Assembly (NCBI GenBank): GCA_034509425.1
Contig: JAVTVJ010000076.1
Location: forward strand, 992,001-1,056,000
Source: Eopsaltria australis
Lineage: Eukaryota; Chordata; Aves; Passeriformes; Petroicidae
Direction of reading: 5' to 3'
Length of the DNA stretch: 64,000 nucleotides
A program made the translations under genes and the position numbers. Numbering within the stretch: position 1 is the stretch's first letter; each line of letters opens with the position of its first letter. Positions 10,901 through 25,900 of the stretch are shown here, piece after piece. The notes under the pieces are model-generated. The model had not been told where the DNA came from, did no database searches, and was given only the letters and a program-made list of their open reading frames with translations.

Positions 10901-13900
10901 CCAGGAAGGCCAGTGGCATCCTGGCCTGTATCAGCAATGGTGTGGCCAGCAGGACCAGGGCAGGGATTGCCCCCCTGTACTGGGCACTGGTGAGGCCACA
11001 CCTCCAATCCTTTGGTCAGTTCTGAGCCCCTCACTGCAAGAAAGACATTGAGGGGCTGGAGCGTGTCCAGTGAAGGGCAACAGAGCTGGGGAAGGGTCTG
11101 GAGCACAAGTCTGATGAGCGGTGGCTGAGAGAACTGAGGTGTTTAGCCTGGAGAGGAGGAAGTTGAGGAGAGACCTTAATGTTTTCTACATTAAGGAACT
11201 TGGGAGGTGGGTTTGTGTCTCTTAAGTAACAAGCAATATAATGAGAAGAAATGGCCTCAAGTTGCAACAGGGGAGGTTTAGATTCAATAGCAAGAAATCT
11301 TCACTGAAAGGCTTGTCAGGCGCTGGAACAGGGTGTCCAGGAAAGTGGTGGAATTGCCATCTCTGGAAGTGTTCAAAAGGGGTGTGGATGTGGCGCCTGC
11401 GGATGTGGCTTAGGGGTGGGCTTCTCAGTAATGGGTTAATGGTTGGACTCAGTCTTGTTCCAGCCTAAGCAGTTCTGTTATTTTAATTAATGATCCTATC
11501 TCTTAAATTTCTGGTATTATTTATGTCTAAGACTTTCTGGTTAGTGGGTTACACAGCCTGCAAGGAGGTGCACTTTACATCTTCCTGCTCTTCTGCAGAG
11601 CACCAAATGATTATGCATTTCAAGAGAGGGGTACAAATCTTCAGTCTCTGCTGTTCCTTGCACAACTATCAGCCTTGAAAGCTAGGAAACACCTCATTCC
11701 TTGCATTTAAAATAAAAAGGTGAAACAAAGCTAAGCTTGATTTTCTTGTCTTTTTTCCCCCCCTCCCTTTTCTGCACTAAGTGAGCAGGAACAAAGAGAA
11801 TCGTAGCAGGTACTGGTGGGATGAAACCTCAGTCCTGGCAGGCTCAACAAAATCTCCCCCCTGCACTTTGTTACACAAAGGTGACAAGTAAGTCCCTGCC
11901 CTCAACTTCGAATTTGAACAGAGGAAGCAAAGGTTATAAGAGGAAACAAAACTAATAGGGCCAGCTGACTGAACTAGAGTTCCACAGCTCATCAGGAGTA
12001 AAAGCAGGAATAGGAACACAGCAGTGAAATCCCAAGGAGGCTAAGGTCCACACACACACAGGAGGATATCCTCAGGCTGTCCTGTATCTTCCTGTCCTCA
12101 GGAAATAATTCAGACAGGATGAGCACTCAAAACAACTCCATGGACATGTGGAGAGTAAAACATGACTTAGAATCCCCTGGCTTCTCACCAGTAAAACAAC
12201 TGGCTTGATTTCACATGGAATATCCATTTTGGGAGAATAAAGCTATTGTATAGAGCATTGAAATTCAAGACATCACAGAAAGGCTTTCAGACGCTCACAG
12301 TCTTGCCAGAAACTCAAAAGCATAAAACAGCCAGGTGCTGATTTACTGCCTCAAATGGTATTAGATGCTTTTAGTTAGAAACTGCCCTGTGAATTATAGT
12401 CTTTTTTGGTAAAGGCTTGGCTTTGCTGCCTTGTCTCTGTAGTCACTGATGACCTTAAGGTGCTGCTGAGAAGGAAGTGGGTTTTAGCCCACATGTCCTG
12501 TTTTGCCTTTGTACTCTACTCATTGCCCAAGTTCCTGAATACTTCCAGAAGTACATTAAGCAGAGTAACACCTGTACAGTAACTAACATTTGTTGTGTCT
12601 TTTTTGTCTCCTCCCCAGGGGAGGTGTGTGGCAGAGTGTCTTGTTTAATTTTAAATGGACTTTTAAAATAACAAAAAAACACATTACTAAAAATTGCCTT
12701 GAGATAAGTAATCTTTGAGAGCTCAACAAAAGCTCATGGTACATGTGCACTTATAAGGTAAAGATACAGAAGGGTGCTGCATAGTTCAATCAGAAGGTGC
12801 CAGGCTGAGGTTTGGCCCTTCTTCCCAGTGTTTGTTCAGTAAACCAGTGTGGGGAAGGTGCCTCACCCTGAGCTGATGAGCTGCACTTCTCTGTAGAAGT
12901 TTTCTCTGAGCTGAAGGATCAAGGCTGCTGGTTTGAGCCTTCAGTCTGGTGCCTCGTGGGCTCAATGCCTTGTGCGTGCTGACGTTTGTCATCCAGCGCG
13001 GGGAGTGCAGTTCCCATTAGCCCTGCCTTGGCTAGTGGCTACAGTCTTCCATCAGAGCTGCCTGCCTCTCAAGCCATCTGCTGTATGCTTGTTTTTATTT
13101 TCCCCGAATATTTTGTGAATCATTGGACTCAAAGGTGTGCAGGAAAATATGATGCTTTCTTAATGAAACAGTGTTCACTAAGGTTTTTGTACGTGCAACT
13201 GAAATTTAGGTGCTCACTTTGCCATCCTGCCTGTCTCATCTGACAAGAGTTTCTCTTAAGAATTTATTCATAACTTACGACTTTCAGTGCTGCTTTTTCT
13301 AATTTTATCCTTCCTCTTATTAGTATCAGAATGACTGTTCTTGTGTCAGAAGATCATACTTTCATCTGTAAAACATTTCTGTTGCATTACTGATGTTGCT
13401 TGTGTTATTATTTTTTACCAAACTTGCCGGATAGTGGTGTTTGCAGAAGCTTAGAACTTTGTGCTGAGTAACTGGTTTGCATTAATTCTAGAATAGTTTA
13501 GTTTTAGAAGGGAATGTTGCCATCATCTCATCAAACCTCCCATACAAAGCAAGGCCAGTTTCAAAATTGTTTAGGATTGCTCAGGACTGTGTACTTACTG
13601 CTGACATCCTGGACACAGTTGTAATTATAAAAATTTTGATTGGAAAAACCACATATCTGCTAGTATGCCATTACCATTGTTTTAACCAGCAGTTAAAGTA
13701 CTTTAAATATGTCCTAAACATATTTTTTTTTCTTTTTGTTGTGGTCTGTTGTAATCAAGTCTGTAAAAGTCATTGCTTTTATCTTACTCCTTTTGCATAA
13801 GTGTGGGGAAAAAACCTTTTCTGGTTCAACTTTTTAATGACATCTGACTTAAGGAAAAAAGCTATAAAAATATCTGGTTAATTTGAGTAGTACAGTATGC

Positions 13901-16900
13901 TTCACATAGTTGCTGGGGTTTATTGCCTGTTTGCATACCTGCTATATTAAGAATGGTGATATAAAGCAATTGTTCGTATGAGACCCTGCAGCCCCTGTGC
14001 ACAGCCCTGCACACTTTGGCTACACAACAGCTCCATCTGCTGTTCCTGAGCTGCAGCTTTCCCTGTGTGTCCAAACCTTTCACTGCACGATTTTATATTG
14101 ATTCCTGGGCTCCTTCCCTCTGGCTTGACCCATTTTCACACAATTTTTACTCTTGTGAGAAGATACTCCTTGGGATACCTCCACACTGTGTTTTGATGTT
14201 GCGGATTTAGAATTTCTTAGAATTTCTTAGCAGTATCCAGCATTTGTGACACTTTCTTCTCTGACTGCTTTACAAACATTAGGGTTTGGTTTGGATTTTT
14301 TTTTACTTATGTTGTATGTCTTACCTTTGCAAAGACAAGCTGCTACAAGGTATGAAGCCCCATCATCTGGCCATAAAGGAATTTCTGCTCTTCAGCTGAG
14401 TAATAGATACTTGTGATTTTTTTTTATTTTTTTTTTCTGGAGAAGTCTGGACTTGTCTGTCCTGCCTGGGATCTTGCATGTGTCCACACATGCATGTTGG
14501 ATGTGCTATGAATATGATGAACAGAGGCAATTTAGCTGTTGTGGGACTATCAAATTTCTATAGATTGAGGGAAAAATAGGAAAGAGTAACATAGCTGATG
14601 GCAGTGAGGGAATGTACAGCATGTCAGAGTCAAGACAGAGAATCATGACACTTCGATCAACATGGTTACTAAAACCACCAAAAGAGAAGTTCCGTTTCTG
14701 TGAAATTCCTGTATTTTTCTTCCTCTTGGTTTTGAGAGATAGACTAACTAGAGCATTGTGTTTTTGCTGTTTGTTTTGGGGAAGTAGATTTGCAGATCAC
14801 ATCAGAGTAAAACTGCAGTAAATCAATCACTAAAGAAAACTAGCCATAATTCGGGAAAATATATGCATATTGGAGTATTACTATCCTAATTTTCTAGCTC
14901 CTGTGAAATAGGAACAATAAGATGGGCTTTAGAATCTGTCCTTCACAATACCCCATTGGATAAGCTCAGCCTGGTATCAAAATTTTTCTCTCTCTGTTTT
15001 TTTTGTTTGCTTGGAGTTTTTTCAGGTTTTGCTTAGTTTTCCCTCTGCACTCTTTTTTGTCTGTTGCATGTTAAGCTGCCTGCACTGGTATATATCTTTG
15101 TAGTTAGGAAAGTTGAATACTTTTTGGGGTGTAGTCCTCTAGCTGTCAGTCTGGCTTCAGGCAGGAAGGATGTAGAATCAAGTTCTAAATCTAAATATTT
15201 AATTTTAGATGATTCCATAAAAGGCAAACAGGACACATGGGCCTGTTTTTCCTATCTGTGGTAAGCAGCCTAAGAAGAAATTTTAAACAGAAAAATAATT
15301 ACTCCCATTTCCAAACAGACATGGAACAAAAGGTGTTAGTTGTACTTTCTAATAGTGTTGGAGTTTATCAAACTGCGTGGTGACTTTTTAGATATGCATT
15401 TACTGATTGTTCACTTTATTTGTCCCAAGGTCTTATGACAAAGACTTTTTCAGTTGCTGACCTTGTTCTGCCTTTCTACATTTAATCACTCGTAATAGTT
15501 GTAACTAAAACTGATTACTGTGCAGATGAAAAAGGGGCAGGTGAGTTGTCCATGTAAAACAAGCCCAGCAGGTGTTGTCAGTACTGAAGTTCAGTGAAAG
15601 AGCCCTTAAATACACACATGATAACATCACCATGTACTTATGAGTAAGGAGCAAATGGCCTCCCTGAGGAAAACCGTGGAAGTACCTAAAATAGTTTTAC
15701 TTGGGTCTAGAAGCAGTCACTGAAGTTACTTATTGAAGGCAAAGACCTTGTCTCTTATGTCTGTCCACACCATGCAGAGACCTCCATCTGCTCCTGCTGT
15801 TGTAGTAGTGAGCTGCAGCACACGTCCTCCCACTTGAGTCTGAGTGAGGAACCTTTGAGTTCAGAGAAGACATTTTGCAGCAGACTGTACATCTGAAATA
15901 AGTTTCTGTGCTCTCTTTGACCCAAAGCAAATGTAAGTACCTGGTGGGGTGTTAGCTGGATTCTGCTGGTCAAGAGTTAGGCTTTTCTGAGCTGCCTAAA
16001 GGAATCCACCTAGCAGATGTGTTACTGTGATAACAGTAAGTGCTTGGATTTGGGTGTGATCTGCTGCTTTTCAACATTAATGTGAAGATGTTCCCAAAAT
16101 TTGGAATGTGAAAGTTTGGCTTGTGTAGCACCTGAGAGGTGTGGCAGAGTTTTGGGTGTGAAGGCAAATGGGTGGGCAAGCAGAGATCCTCAAGCCAGCA
16201 GATGTCAGGCTGTTACCATCAGCAGGAGCTGTGAAAGGAAAAGGTGAATTGATGCACTGATGAAAGTGAAAATTGGGAAGCTACCGGTCATCTTCAGCTG
16301 ATGAATAAAAGTTGTGAAGAACTGTGAATACATGGTAATTAAGTAGGAAAGGCCTTCTGGAGTAATTGTGTTGCTTGGTTTGATTTTTTTTTTTTTTATA
16401 TTTCACAGTAAAATCTTGCATGGGTAATCCAGAATAAGATCATGTATATGCAGGGAATTAATTGTATAAGCAATGGATAAACTTTGCAGTGTGGAGGAAT
16501 TCTAGGGGAAGGGTCGAGGTGGATAATGAATACAAAGCAGTGTGAGTAAAAGCTGGAAAAAAATGACCTTAGGAAATGAATTTCTAATGAGGGAATAAAT
16601 TTAACACTGTGGGATTTGGGTTAAGGGGTATGATTTATAGGCTGGCAATATTTGTAGAGCAGTGAAAAGCAAAAAAACCCCGCTTTCTAACAAGAATCTA
16701 TTTCAATTTAATTCTTATGCCAGAAGGAGGAGAGAAAGAAGAGGTGTGATTTTCGTTGGTTTTAGTTTTGAGTTTTTTTGTTTAGTTTGCTGGTTTTTTT
16801 AGGTTTTTTTAATAACAAGGCTAGTAAGATTTTCCTGAGACTCAAAACATCATGTGATGACTCTTTTTATTTGTCGATGAGGTTTTATCACATGAGATAC

Positions 16901-19900
16901 TTTGTGACCTCTCAGCAGGTTTGTCTGACTTCCTAAATATATTTAGAATATCTGATGTTAAGTAGGATGCTATAAAAAGGGCCTGTATTTTTTTTTCTTA
17001 ATGGCTTAATGGCCGAAAATAGGATTTCTCCTTCAGTATATACACCTGTAATTTTTACTATTTTTTTCACAAAGCAGAAATAATTTGATGAGTTAGAAAT
17101 ATAAATTAATTTAATGACATATTTTTTTTTTATATCTGCAAAGTAGCTGTCAGCACTCCCAGTGGGCTCCAGGATGAGTTCTAGGTTTCTGAACATGTTG
17201 CTGTTCCTTGTTCTTACAGATTGATCACTTTGGATTTGATGAAAATCGTACATTCCAGCAGCGGTATCTGGTAGCAGATCAGTACTGGAAGAACAGTGGA
17301 CCAATACTGTTTTATACAGGCAATGAGGGAGACATCAAGTGGTTCTGCAACAACACGGTACGTGGGAAATAGTGGGATTACAGCCCTGCCTGCCAGTGAG
17401 GAGGAACACGAAGACAGTCATAGCATGTTGTTGAAAGATAAGTTTGTAATGATTGCTGTGATTGTTATCAGAGGAAGAGGAAGTTGAACAAAAGCACAGA
17501 AAAAGTTTAAGGGGGCTCAGGGTCCTGTCTGAAGCCCAAACAAACTAAAGGGTTGCACTTGTTTAAAATTTCTGGAGGAAACACTCTAATTGTTGCCCTG
17601 AGCTAACAGTTCAGATTTTTGAACCAAATTAAACTTATCCTAGATTCCCCCAGTAAAATGGGAGGTTTTCATGTTTGGATTTTTGTTCGTCTATTAAGAA
17701 AAATATGAAGGGAACTGGAAATCAAAGCCAGGTAATTCTTGTCCTCTGCAATACCTGTGGAAGTTTTTTCTTCCCTGGCTGATAAAAATGCAGAATAGAA
17801 TGTGTGGGTATTTTTCACCCATTTCAACACAAAATCCAATAACATGACTGGAGGTGGCATGTGCTGAGCTCAAAGCCACCAAGGACTGCTTTGTGCTGCC
17901 AGCAGATGATCTCTGTCTGCTTCTTCTCATAGCTGGTAGCAATAAACTGTTATCAACAAGTAATAACAAGTTGTACTTATTTTTTAGTTGGAAATAACTC
18001 TATTGCAATGCTCTAAATCACTGCTTATTGCCAAACAAGTCTTGTGTTTTCTGTGATGTAGTCCTAGATCAAATGCCTACTTTTCTCCTGTAGCCTTTTT
18101 TAGTTCCTGTGGATTAAGCTCATGCCATGGGAGTTCTGTTAGAATTGCCTGTGTGTAGTCACAAAACAAGGATGCTTAATATTTTGCAGCATTAAAATGT
18201 ACATACTGTCTTTGTGTGTGTCACCTTCTCTGGGTTGCTATCTGGTTTTTGTGTTTTCTCACTTCAGTGATACTTTAAAATCAAATTGCACTCTGTCTTT
18301 CTAGTAGCATTTTGATAGTGATATCTTTCTAATCAAAGAATTGGAGTACACTAGACTGAAACTAGAGACTTTTAAACAAGTTGAATCAATTATTTTCAGT
18401 GTCTGTTTTTCTCCAACCAGGGTTTTATGTGGGATGTGGCTGAAGAACTTAATGCCATGTTGGTATTTGCTGAACATAGATACTATGGAGAATCTTTGCC
18501 CTTTGGGAATGAGTCTTTCAGTGTAAGTGTAATTTTTTGTCTTCCTAATAAATTTATTCCATACAAACATAATTCTGCATATTTAACTCTTGTCAGGGCA
18601 ATGAGTATTAACTTGAGTAAGATGTAACTTTTTCGTAACTATCAATTCTAGGGTAAAAAAAAAATCTAGAGATTTTTTTTTTAGTGCTTCAAGGAACACC
18701 TGCAAAGAATATTTCATTTGTTCTCAAGCACAGACTTAGACTTGTGATTTTAGCTGTAGCTGCTGTGGGGAATAGAAAGACTGCTGCTGGAAATCACTCA
18801 TGCTGTCCGTAACCTGCCTTCTTTCTCTCAGGATTCCAAGCATCTCAATTACCTGACCTCAGAACAAGCTCTGGCAGACTTTGCAGTGCTTGTTGAGTAC
18901 TTAAAGATGACCATTGCAGGAGCCCGGCACAGTCCAGTCATAGCTATTGGAGGATCCTATGGAGGAATGCTTGCAGCCTGGTTTAGGATGAAGTATCCCC
19001 ATGTGGTGGTTGGGTGAGTGTGCTCATCCACTTAAACAGAGCAGGCATTTGTTATTTCAGTGCTATAATTATTATAGCTCTGGGAGAAGTACCATAATTC
19101 AAGCTGATGAATTTTTCAGCACTGGGAGAAGGAATCAAGTTACTTTGAATTTGGGAAGAGGCACCTAATAAAGGCAACTGTAGGTCAGCAGGTACTGGAT
19201 GGTGTATTTTGTCAGAGTTATCTGTTAGATTTGTGAAAACAGCATGTGAACACTGTCTTGGCACCTAGTTTTTTTTAGGGTCTCCAGACTTCCTGATGGC
19301 AGGTATTTAGTCTTTTCAATACCCTAGTTACCCTCTTAGAAACAAGCTAGAGAGTATATTTTTGTGGACTGGGGCTCTCTTCATTTGAGTTCACACAATG
19401 CCTAATGAGAAAGACCTAACTGATAGAAAAGAATGAAAAACAATAAAGTAATCAAGTCTGAATTTCTGCCTTTTGTATTTGCTGATATTGTTGTACCAGC
19501 ATCCAAGACTTATATCCTCCAGCAGCCTGTGCATACAGACCTGTGGAATAATTTTGCAACATTATGGTTAGTTCACCTAGAGCACAGTGTCCAAGCTGAA
19601 TTGTAAATACTGCTTAGATAGTGGCTGTGAGGAGGGTATGGAAGTCCCTTTTGCAGGGGTTCAGGATCTTTTTATGTCCCTTTGCAGAGCTCTGGCAGCC
19701 TCTGCCCCAATCTGGCAGTTTGGTGATTTGGTTCCATGTGGCACGTTTTTCAGCATAGTGACCAATGATTTCAAAAAGAGTGGCACGGGCTGCTCAGAGA
19801 GCATCCGGAATTCCTGGAATGCTATTAACCACCTTTCCTCAACAGGTAAGACCTCACCAATGCTTTTTCAAAGAATAGTAATGATCAGGAGTGTGTTATG

Positions 19901-22900
19901 ACTTTCACCTGTGTATGTCTTGGGTTTTTTGAAACTCTGCTTCTAGTGCTGAAAACTGCCAAATCAATCTAACACTACTTTTAAGTGCCCGTTTTGTTGT
20001 ATCACAAACTTTTTTCAGGCCTGGTAGGATGCAGAATCCAGGTCCAAACATTCCTAAGGTCAGATAAGAACAGACTTAAGATCATAACCTCAAGGCTTAT
20101 ATTCCTTCTGACAAATTAGGCCAGATAGTCATTACTATAAAAAAGGACTTAGTTTGCCAATTGAGGCATTCAGAAAAAGAAAACTAGTGTAATCATTATG
20201 AACTCAGTGATAGGGATTCAGTTGGACTTGAGGATCTTTTCCAACCTAAGTGATTCTGTGATTATACAACTACCTGAAAAGAGGTTGTTGTGGGGTGCTA
20301 ACTAAAAGTTTATCTGCTGTGCTTATATGTATGTGGAATACTTTCACTAGATTAGTTAGGATAAGCGAAAATATTTTTAGTAGCAGCACAGCTGACATGT
20401 GTGTTAATGGTACAATACGCTAACTATTGTTGTATCCATTTATTTTTATTAAAGATGCAGGTTTGCAGTGGCTTTCCAACACATTTCATTTGTGCAGCCC
20501 CTTAAAAAATCTTCAGGATGCTGCGGTATTGAAAAATTGGCTGAGTGAAACATGGGTAAACTTGGCAATGGTAGATTATCCCTATAAAGCTGACTTCTTG
20601 CAGCCTCTGCCAGCTTGGCCTATACAGGTAATTCAGAACCAATATCTTGCAGAATTGACTATTTGGTTTAGTTATTTCTCTCCTCCTCTCCTAGCTTGCA
20701 CCTTTTCCTTTATTTTCTTGGCTCCGTAGAACCAATGTGACTGAGAAAAGACAACAAAGATAATACCTTGTGCATGAGCTGGTTTGTTGCCTAACTGCCA
20801 CTTGGAGGTCTAATAGGTTATATCAGAAGGAGAAGACAAGTGCCAAGGATGACTGAGAAACCTCAGTTGTCCTGCAAAGCTGTTCTTGAATAGCAGAAAT
20901 GCTGCACAAAAAGCACATACAATTAGAGCTTCTGATGTGAGACTTAGCTGACAGAGCTTGCAGCTAAAAACTTTTGAGCTTATACCCTTTTTGTAGGAAA
21001 AGATGTAGGAAAACTAGTGAGAGAGAAAATGCGTTTCTCCACAAACATATTCCTTGCAGGGTCCCTTCTCAAAGCAGAACCTCTTTTTACACTTGCAAGC
21101 TTTCACTTGTGCAGTTGTGTTTATCCACAGTGCCCTCGCCAAGATTTCTGTATCCTTGGAGTGTTTTTATTCTTTTAAGACTCTGGCTGAATTTCCCTGC
21201 AGGATTTTGGGTTACTGTGTAAGGTAGGTGAGGCAGATGAGATAGAAGTATTTTAGGCAGTAGTTAATTATAAAACAAAATCTTTCCCTTGTGTAGAGCT
21301 GCCTGATGGAGGAGAGAGGGACATTCATCTGTCCTATGTGGCTATCTGCAAATAGCAGGATAAACACCTTGAAAATTATTTCTGCTTTTTTATCAGTCTG
21401 AAAGAACCCAATAAACATGCTCACCTCCACCACCGGGCATGTGACCTCTGTTTGACTGAGGTATAAACCTAACCTAGAAAAAGCCACTACTTACCTGGAC
21501 AATGCTAATGTATGAAATATGATTTATATAAGTTGATAAGATACCTTATTTTCTGAAACTGTAGCTCTATTATGACTCTGAGGATAAGAAAGGGGAGGAA
21601 TATGTGGACTTGATCTTGAAGGTCTTTTCCAACCTGAATGAGTAGCTGGACATATAATTTATATATATGTGTGTGTATGTATATTGTTTAATCTGTTCTC
21701 TGTTGTGAACTGCCTACATCAAACTGCAGGGAACCCCTGTCTATACCTGGAGTTTCTCTGTTATATATCTGTATGTGCTGCCTTTAATTAAGGAGGTACT
21801 AAATACTATTTATTAAATATAATAGATTTTGAAGTATGGGAAATGGATTGAAAAATTTGGTGAATGAAACATTAAGTTGGCACTGTTGGGGTTTTAAAAA
21901 AATTTTTTGATCAGGAAGTACAAAGTTTCAGGTTCCTCATAGCGGCATGCATCACACATATGTAATACTGCTTTTTGTGATAATCAGGATATATCATTTC
22001 ATAGACACTTTCTGGAAGTGGTTCTGACTGTACTTGGAAAAGAAATTCATATCCTGCCAGGTACCATGTATTAATACTTAATTCCTATAGATTTAGACTT
22101 CTCCTTCTCTCTTCATTGCAGGAAGTCTGCAAGTTCTTGAAGGATCCCCGTCTCTCTGACAAATTGTTGCTGCAGAATGTTTTCCAGGCAGTAAATTTAT
22201 ATTACAATTATACAGGAGAAACCTCATGCTTAGATGTGTCGCAGACTGCAACAAAGAGTCTGGGTGAAATGGGCTGGTACTACCAGGTATGCTCACTCAT
22301 CTTTAGAAATTGCAAGTCAGTGAGGGGTTTTTTTGAGCTAGAGCTGTTGAGAATTGTCATTTAGCTGTGAATATATTGTGCCAGATGTATTGATGTACTG
22401 ATGACAAACGTAGTTACAAACCAAGTATGATTGTAGTGGGGAAGGCAAGGCAGAAAAGAGAAGGTTGTATCTTCATTATTTAGCTACTTGTTGAGTTTCA
22501 GCTCTTCATGTAGACTGGAAAATGATGTACAGCAGGCAGTTGTATGAGGTCTAACAAGGCCAAGTGGGTCCTGCCCCTGGGTCGCAACAGCCCCAGGCAG
22601 TGCTATGGGCTGGGGGCAGAGGGGCTGGAAAGCTGCCTGGTAGAAAAGGACCTGGGAATTCTAGGCAACAGCAGCTGAACATGAGCCAGTGTGTGCCCAG
22701 GTGACCAAGGAAGCCAATGGCACCCTGGCCTGTATCAGCAATGGTGTGGCCAGCAGGACCAGGGCAGGGATTGTCCCCTGTACTGGGCACTGGTGAGGCC
22801 ACACCTCAAATCCTGTGTTCAGGTCTGGGCCCCTCACTACAAGAAAGACACGGAGAGGCTGGAGCGTGTCCAGAGAAGGGCAAGGGTCTGGAGCACAAGT

Positions 22901-25900
22901 CTGATGAGGAACAACTAAAGGAACTGAGGCGTTTAGCCTGGAGAAATGGAAGAGGCTGAAGAACAACCTTAAAGCTCTCTACAGCTCCCTGAAAGGAGTT
23001 TGTAGGGAGTTGGGTTTTTGTCTCTTAAGTAACAAGGAATAGAATGAGAAGAAATGGCCTCAAGCTGTACCAGGGGAGATTTAGATTGACTTTTAGGAAA
23101 AATGTCAAGCATTGAAACAGGCTATGAAGGGAAATGGTGGAGTCACCATCCTGGAGTTTTTAAAAAGATACTATGCACTTAGGTACGTGGTTTAGAGGTG
23201 GACTTGGCACTTTTTGGTTTATGATTGAACTCAGTCTTGAAAGGTCTTTTCCAACCTAAATGGTTCTGTAGTAGTTTGGTAGTAATTAGTGATCAAATGC
23301 TGTTTGAGCCTTCTCTTTTAAATACTACAGTAACAGCTGTTGGATGTTCTCCTGGGAATACTTTTTACTCTTTCTTTCAGACTTGCACTGAGATGGTGAT
23401 GCCCTTATGCACAGATGGTGTCCATGACATGTTTGAGCCTCAGAAGTGGGACTTTGATGCACTTTCAGAAGAGTGTTACAGGATGTGGGGAGTGAGGCCT
23501 CGCCCCTCTTGGATTCTTTCTATGTATGGAGGAAAAAACATCAGTTCACACAGCAACATCATCTTCAGGTGAGCCTTGTTTCAGCTAATAGTGTAGAGTC
23601 TTCCACCAGTTTGGGTGATCAGTGCAGAGAATCTGCCCCAAGTAGCAAAGGGCTCTGTCTCCAGCAGTCCAGCTGAATAAATGGTGGGCATGCTTTGTGT
23701 TGCTATTGAGAGTAAAATGGTCAGTCTGCAGTGGCCAAAGAAGCCAGCTGTTCTGTTATTGGCTGTGTGATTCTAAAAGAAGAATCTGGGCTGGGATTCT
23801 GCCAAGCATCATATTCTTTCCACGTGAATTCCTTCTTATCTTATGGCCAAAATCGAGGTTTCCCATGATGGCTAATTCCTACTTTTATGAACCCAAAGCA
23901 CTGTCACTTACACATAAAAGGAAAGTCTAAATAAAATCTCTAGCTATAACACAGAATCTTGGTCACCAAAATTATTTCTCTGAGTGATAGCCTTGTGAAG
24001 GGGCTGGTATGGCATTCCCTTTTGCCTTTCATACAGAAAGGAGAGGGAAGTAACTTCAGGAGTTTTTCTATTACTGCCAGCAGCCCTTTTCTTTTAGTGT
24101 AATTTGGGCGAGTTTCAACAAACTTGTGTAAGATCCAAATACAAAAATGTTTCTATTTCAGTAGGGATTACTGGTAATACAACAAAAGTTTGTCTGAAAC
24201 ACCTTTGTGTGTGGACAAAAAGTGAAAGAAATGTTTCAGTCTAACACAAAAAACTAGTCCATGCTGCTTGCTCTCTATTCAGCCTTCCCTTCCCTGATTT
24301 TTAAGATAATCTCTGCTGTCTTTAAAGGGAGGTTCATGTGGTTTTACTTATGCTGTGAGGTGATCCAGGTGAGTACTGTCTATCCATCAGGTTCTTATGT
24401 GGGAGGGAGGTGTTCCACAATCCCATTGAGGCCTCAGGAGTCCTGACTTTCTGTACCCATTGCCCACTGGGGGAAGCTCCTGGATATATCTTCCTCTTTG
24501 TTCTGGGTAAAATTGAGCAAGACCTTTTCGTAAATCACCTTGCCACTTTTACAAACCAAGCTCAGAATCAGTCTTTTGGATGTGGTAGTTAGGTATGCAT
24601 TTTAAAAGTACAAAATTCTCACTTGAGTTGGGGATTATTTTCTGGATTGCAGCAGTTAGTGTTGGTCTGTTTGGCTGCAAAGGCCTGTTGCTTTCCTCTT
24701 TTTTTCCTCTTGTTTGCCTCTTGCTGTTTCTGTCCCAGCAGGATATCTACTCTGGAGTGAGAAATCCCACCCTTTTTTAGAAAAGTTTTTAATAAAAAAA
24801 ATTTGTTGGTTTAACTTAGTTTCTGCAGAGTGTTGCTTATTTCCAAGGCTGCACAACTCTGTACAGTAGAAATCTGCTTTGTAAGCGGTAGACAAGCAAA
24901 CAAATCTAAATAAGTGTTTAAGAATTTATGCTTGCTGAAGGAACTGGAAATGAGAAAAGCCTGAAAGCAACCAAATGAATGTTAAAGTAGTGCTGTACAC
25001 ACAAAGCTTTTGGATCTCAAGCTGGGATGTTTCTCTTCAAACAAATACGTTGTCAACACTGTACATTTTATATAAGAGCCTTTTATCCTCAAACACTGCA
25101 GAGTGCTTTACAAAAAACATCGCAATGTTTACCAGGGGATGTGGCTCCCTGTGGGGTGAAAAGCACTGTGTTTCAAGTGACAGGCAACTTGCACAACAGT
25201 GTAGTGCAGGAAGGGAAAAGTACTCCTCTAAAGAGAACCACTGTAGGGTGGATTTATCCAGACGCAGTGGGATTTGGCCAGGATGCTTAAACTGGTGCTG
25301 CTGCTTCTCCCTCTGTGAGCAGTACATCACTCTGCACAGTCACACTGATGTTTGTACTGTGTGGGATTAATGCAGGGGATTCCACGGCCATTCTGGTACC
25401 TTCCTGGAGTTGTGCAGTGTGTGAGTGGTTACTTAGGCTGTGGGCAGGTGGTCCTTGCCTGTCCTGGGCGTCTTTATTAAAGCTAGTCTGAAGAAATTGG
25501 GGGGTTCAGAACACTGTTTTCCCTTCCAGCAATTTTCACTCCTCTTACTGGAACATGCGGTGTACTTGGTGTGGAAGTGCTGCACAGTGGTGGGAAGTGA
25601 CATTTTAACACTGTTCATGCATGTGGTGGCAGAGAGCTTGTAGAAGTTGTAGTTTCTCATCATCAGTGTGCTATGGTAGTCAAAATCAGCCCAGGTTATA
25701 TCAGACAGGATGAAATCTGGTGTGCACAGTCTAAAAGTGGTTTTTGTTCAATCTCAATGAATCACACCTGGGTTGTAGGCTTCGAAGTCAGGGCACCCAC
25801 ATAACCAGTTCTGCACTGGCACAGGAGAGGCAGAAAGTGGAGGGTCTGTCTTAAGAGATTCTGGTGCTCTGTGCAGAAGGAAGAATTGTTAGCATTAAAG

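Larger units (their letters stand above)
1954..17219 (+). other. PRCP intron 1 (15.3 kb)
   Basis: GT-AG intron, AT-rich, with no recognisable exon. It holds CR1 fragments at about 2293-2385, 3337-3600, 10162-10290 and 10660-11475, plus A- and T-homopolymers (for example 8935-8951). The stretches 3.7-10.1 kb and 11.5-17.2 kb look like unique intronic DNA in which I see no gene, RNA gene or clear regulatory block. Confidence 0.85.
20628..22121 (+). other. PRCP intron 6
   Basis: About 1.5 kb. It contains a small CR1 tail at 21595-21645 and a TA/TG microsatellite around 21656-21685; the rest appears unique. Confidence 0.8.

Noticed and set aside
10744..11106. Open frames at 10.7-11.1 kb and 22.5-23.0 kb
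   Set aside because: They lie inside CR1 copies; the antisense frames are artefacts and the sense reverse-transcriptase remnants are broken.
14205..14232. Short tandem duplication AGAATTTCTT
   Set aside because: Two copies of a 10-base word in AT-rich intron, trivial in length.
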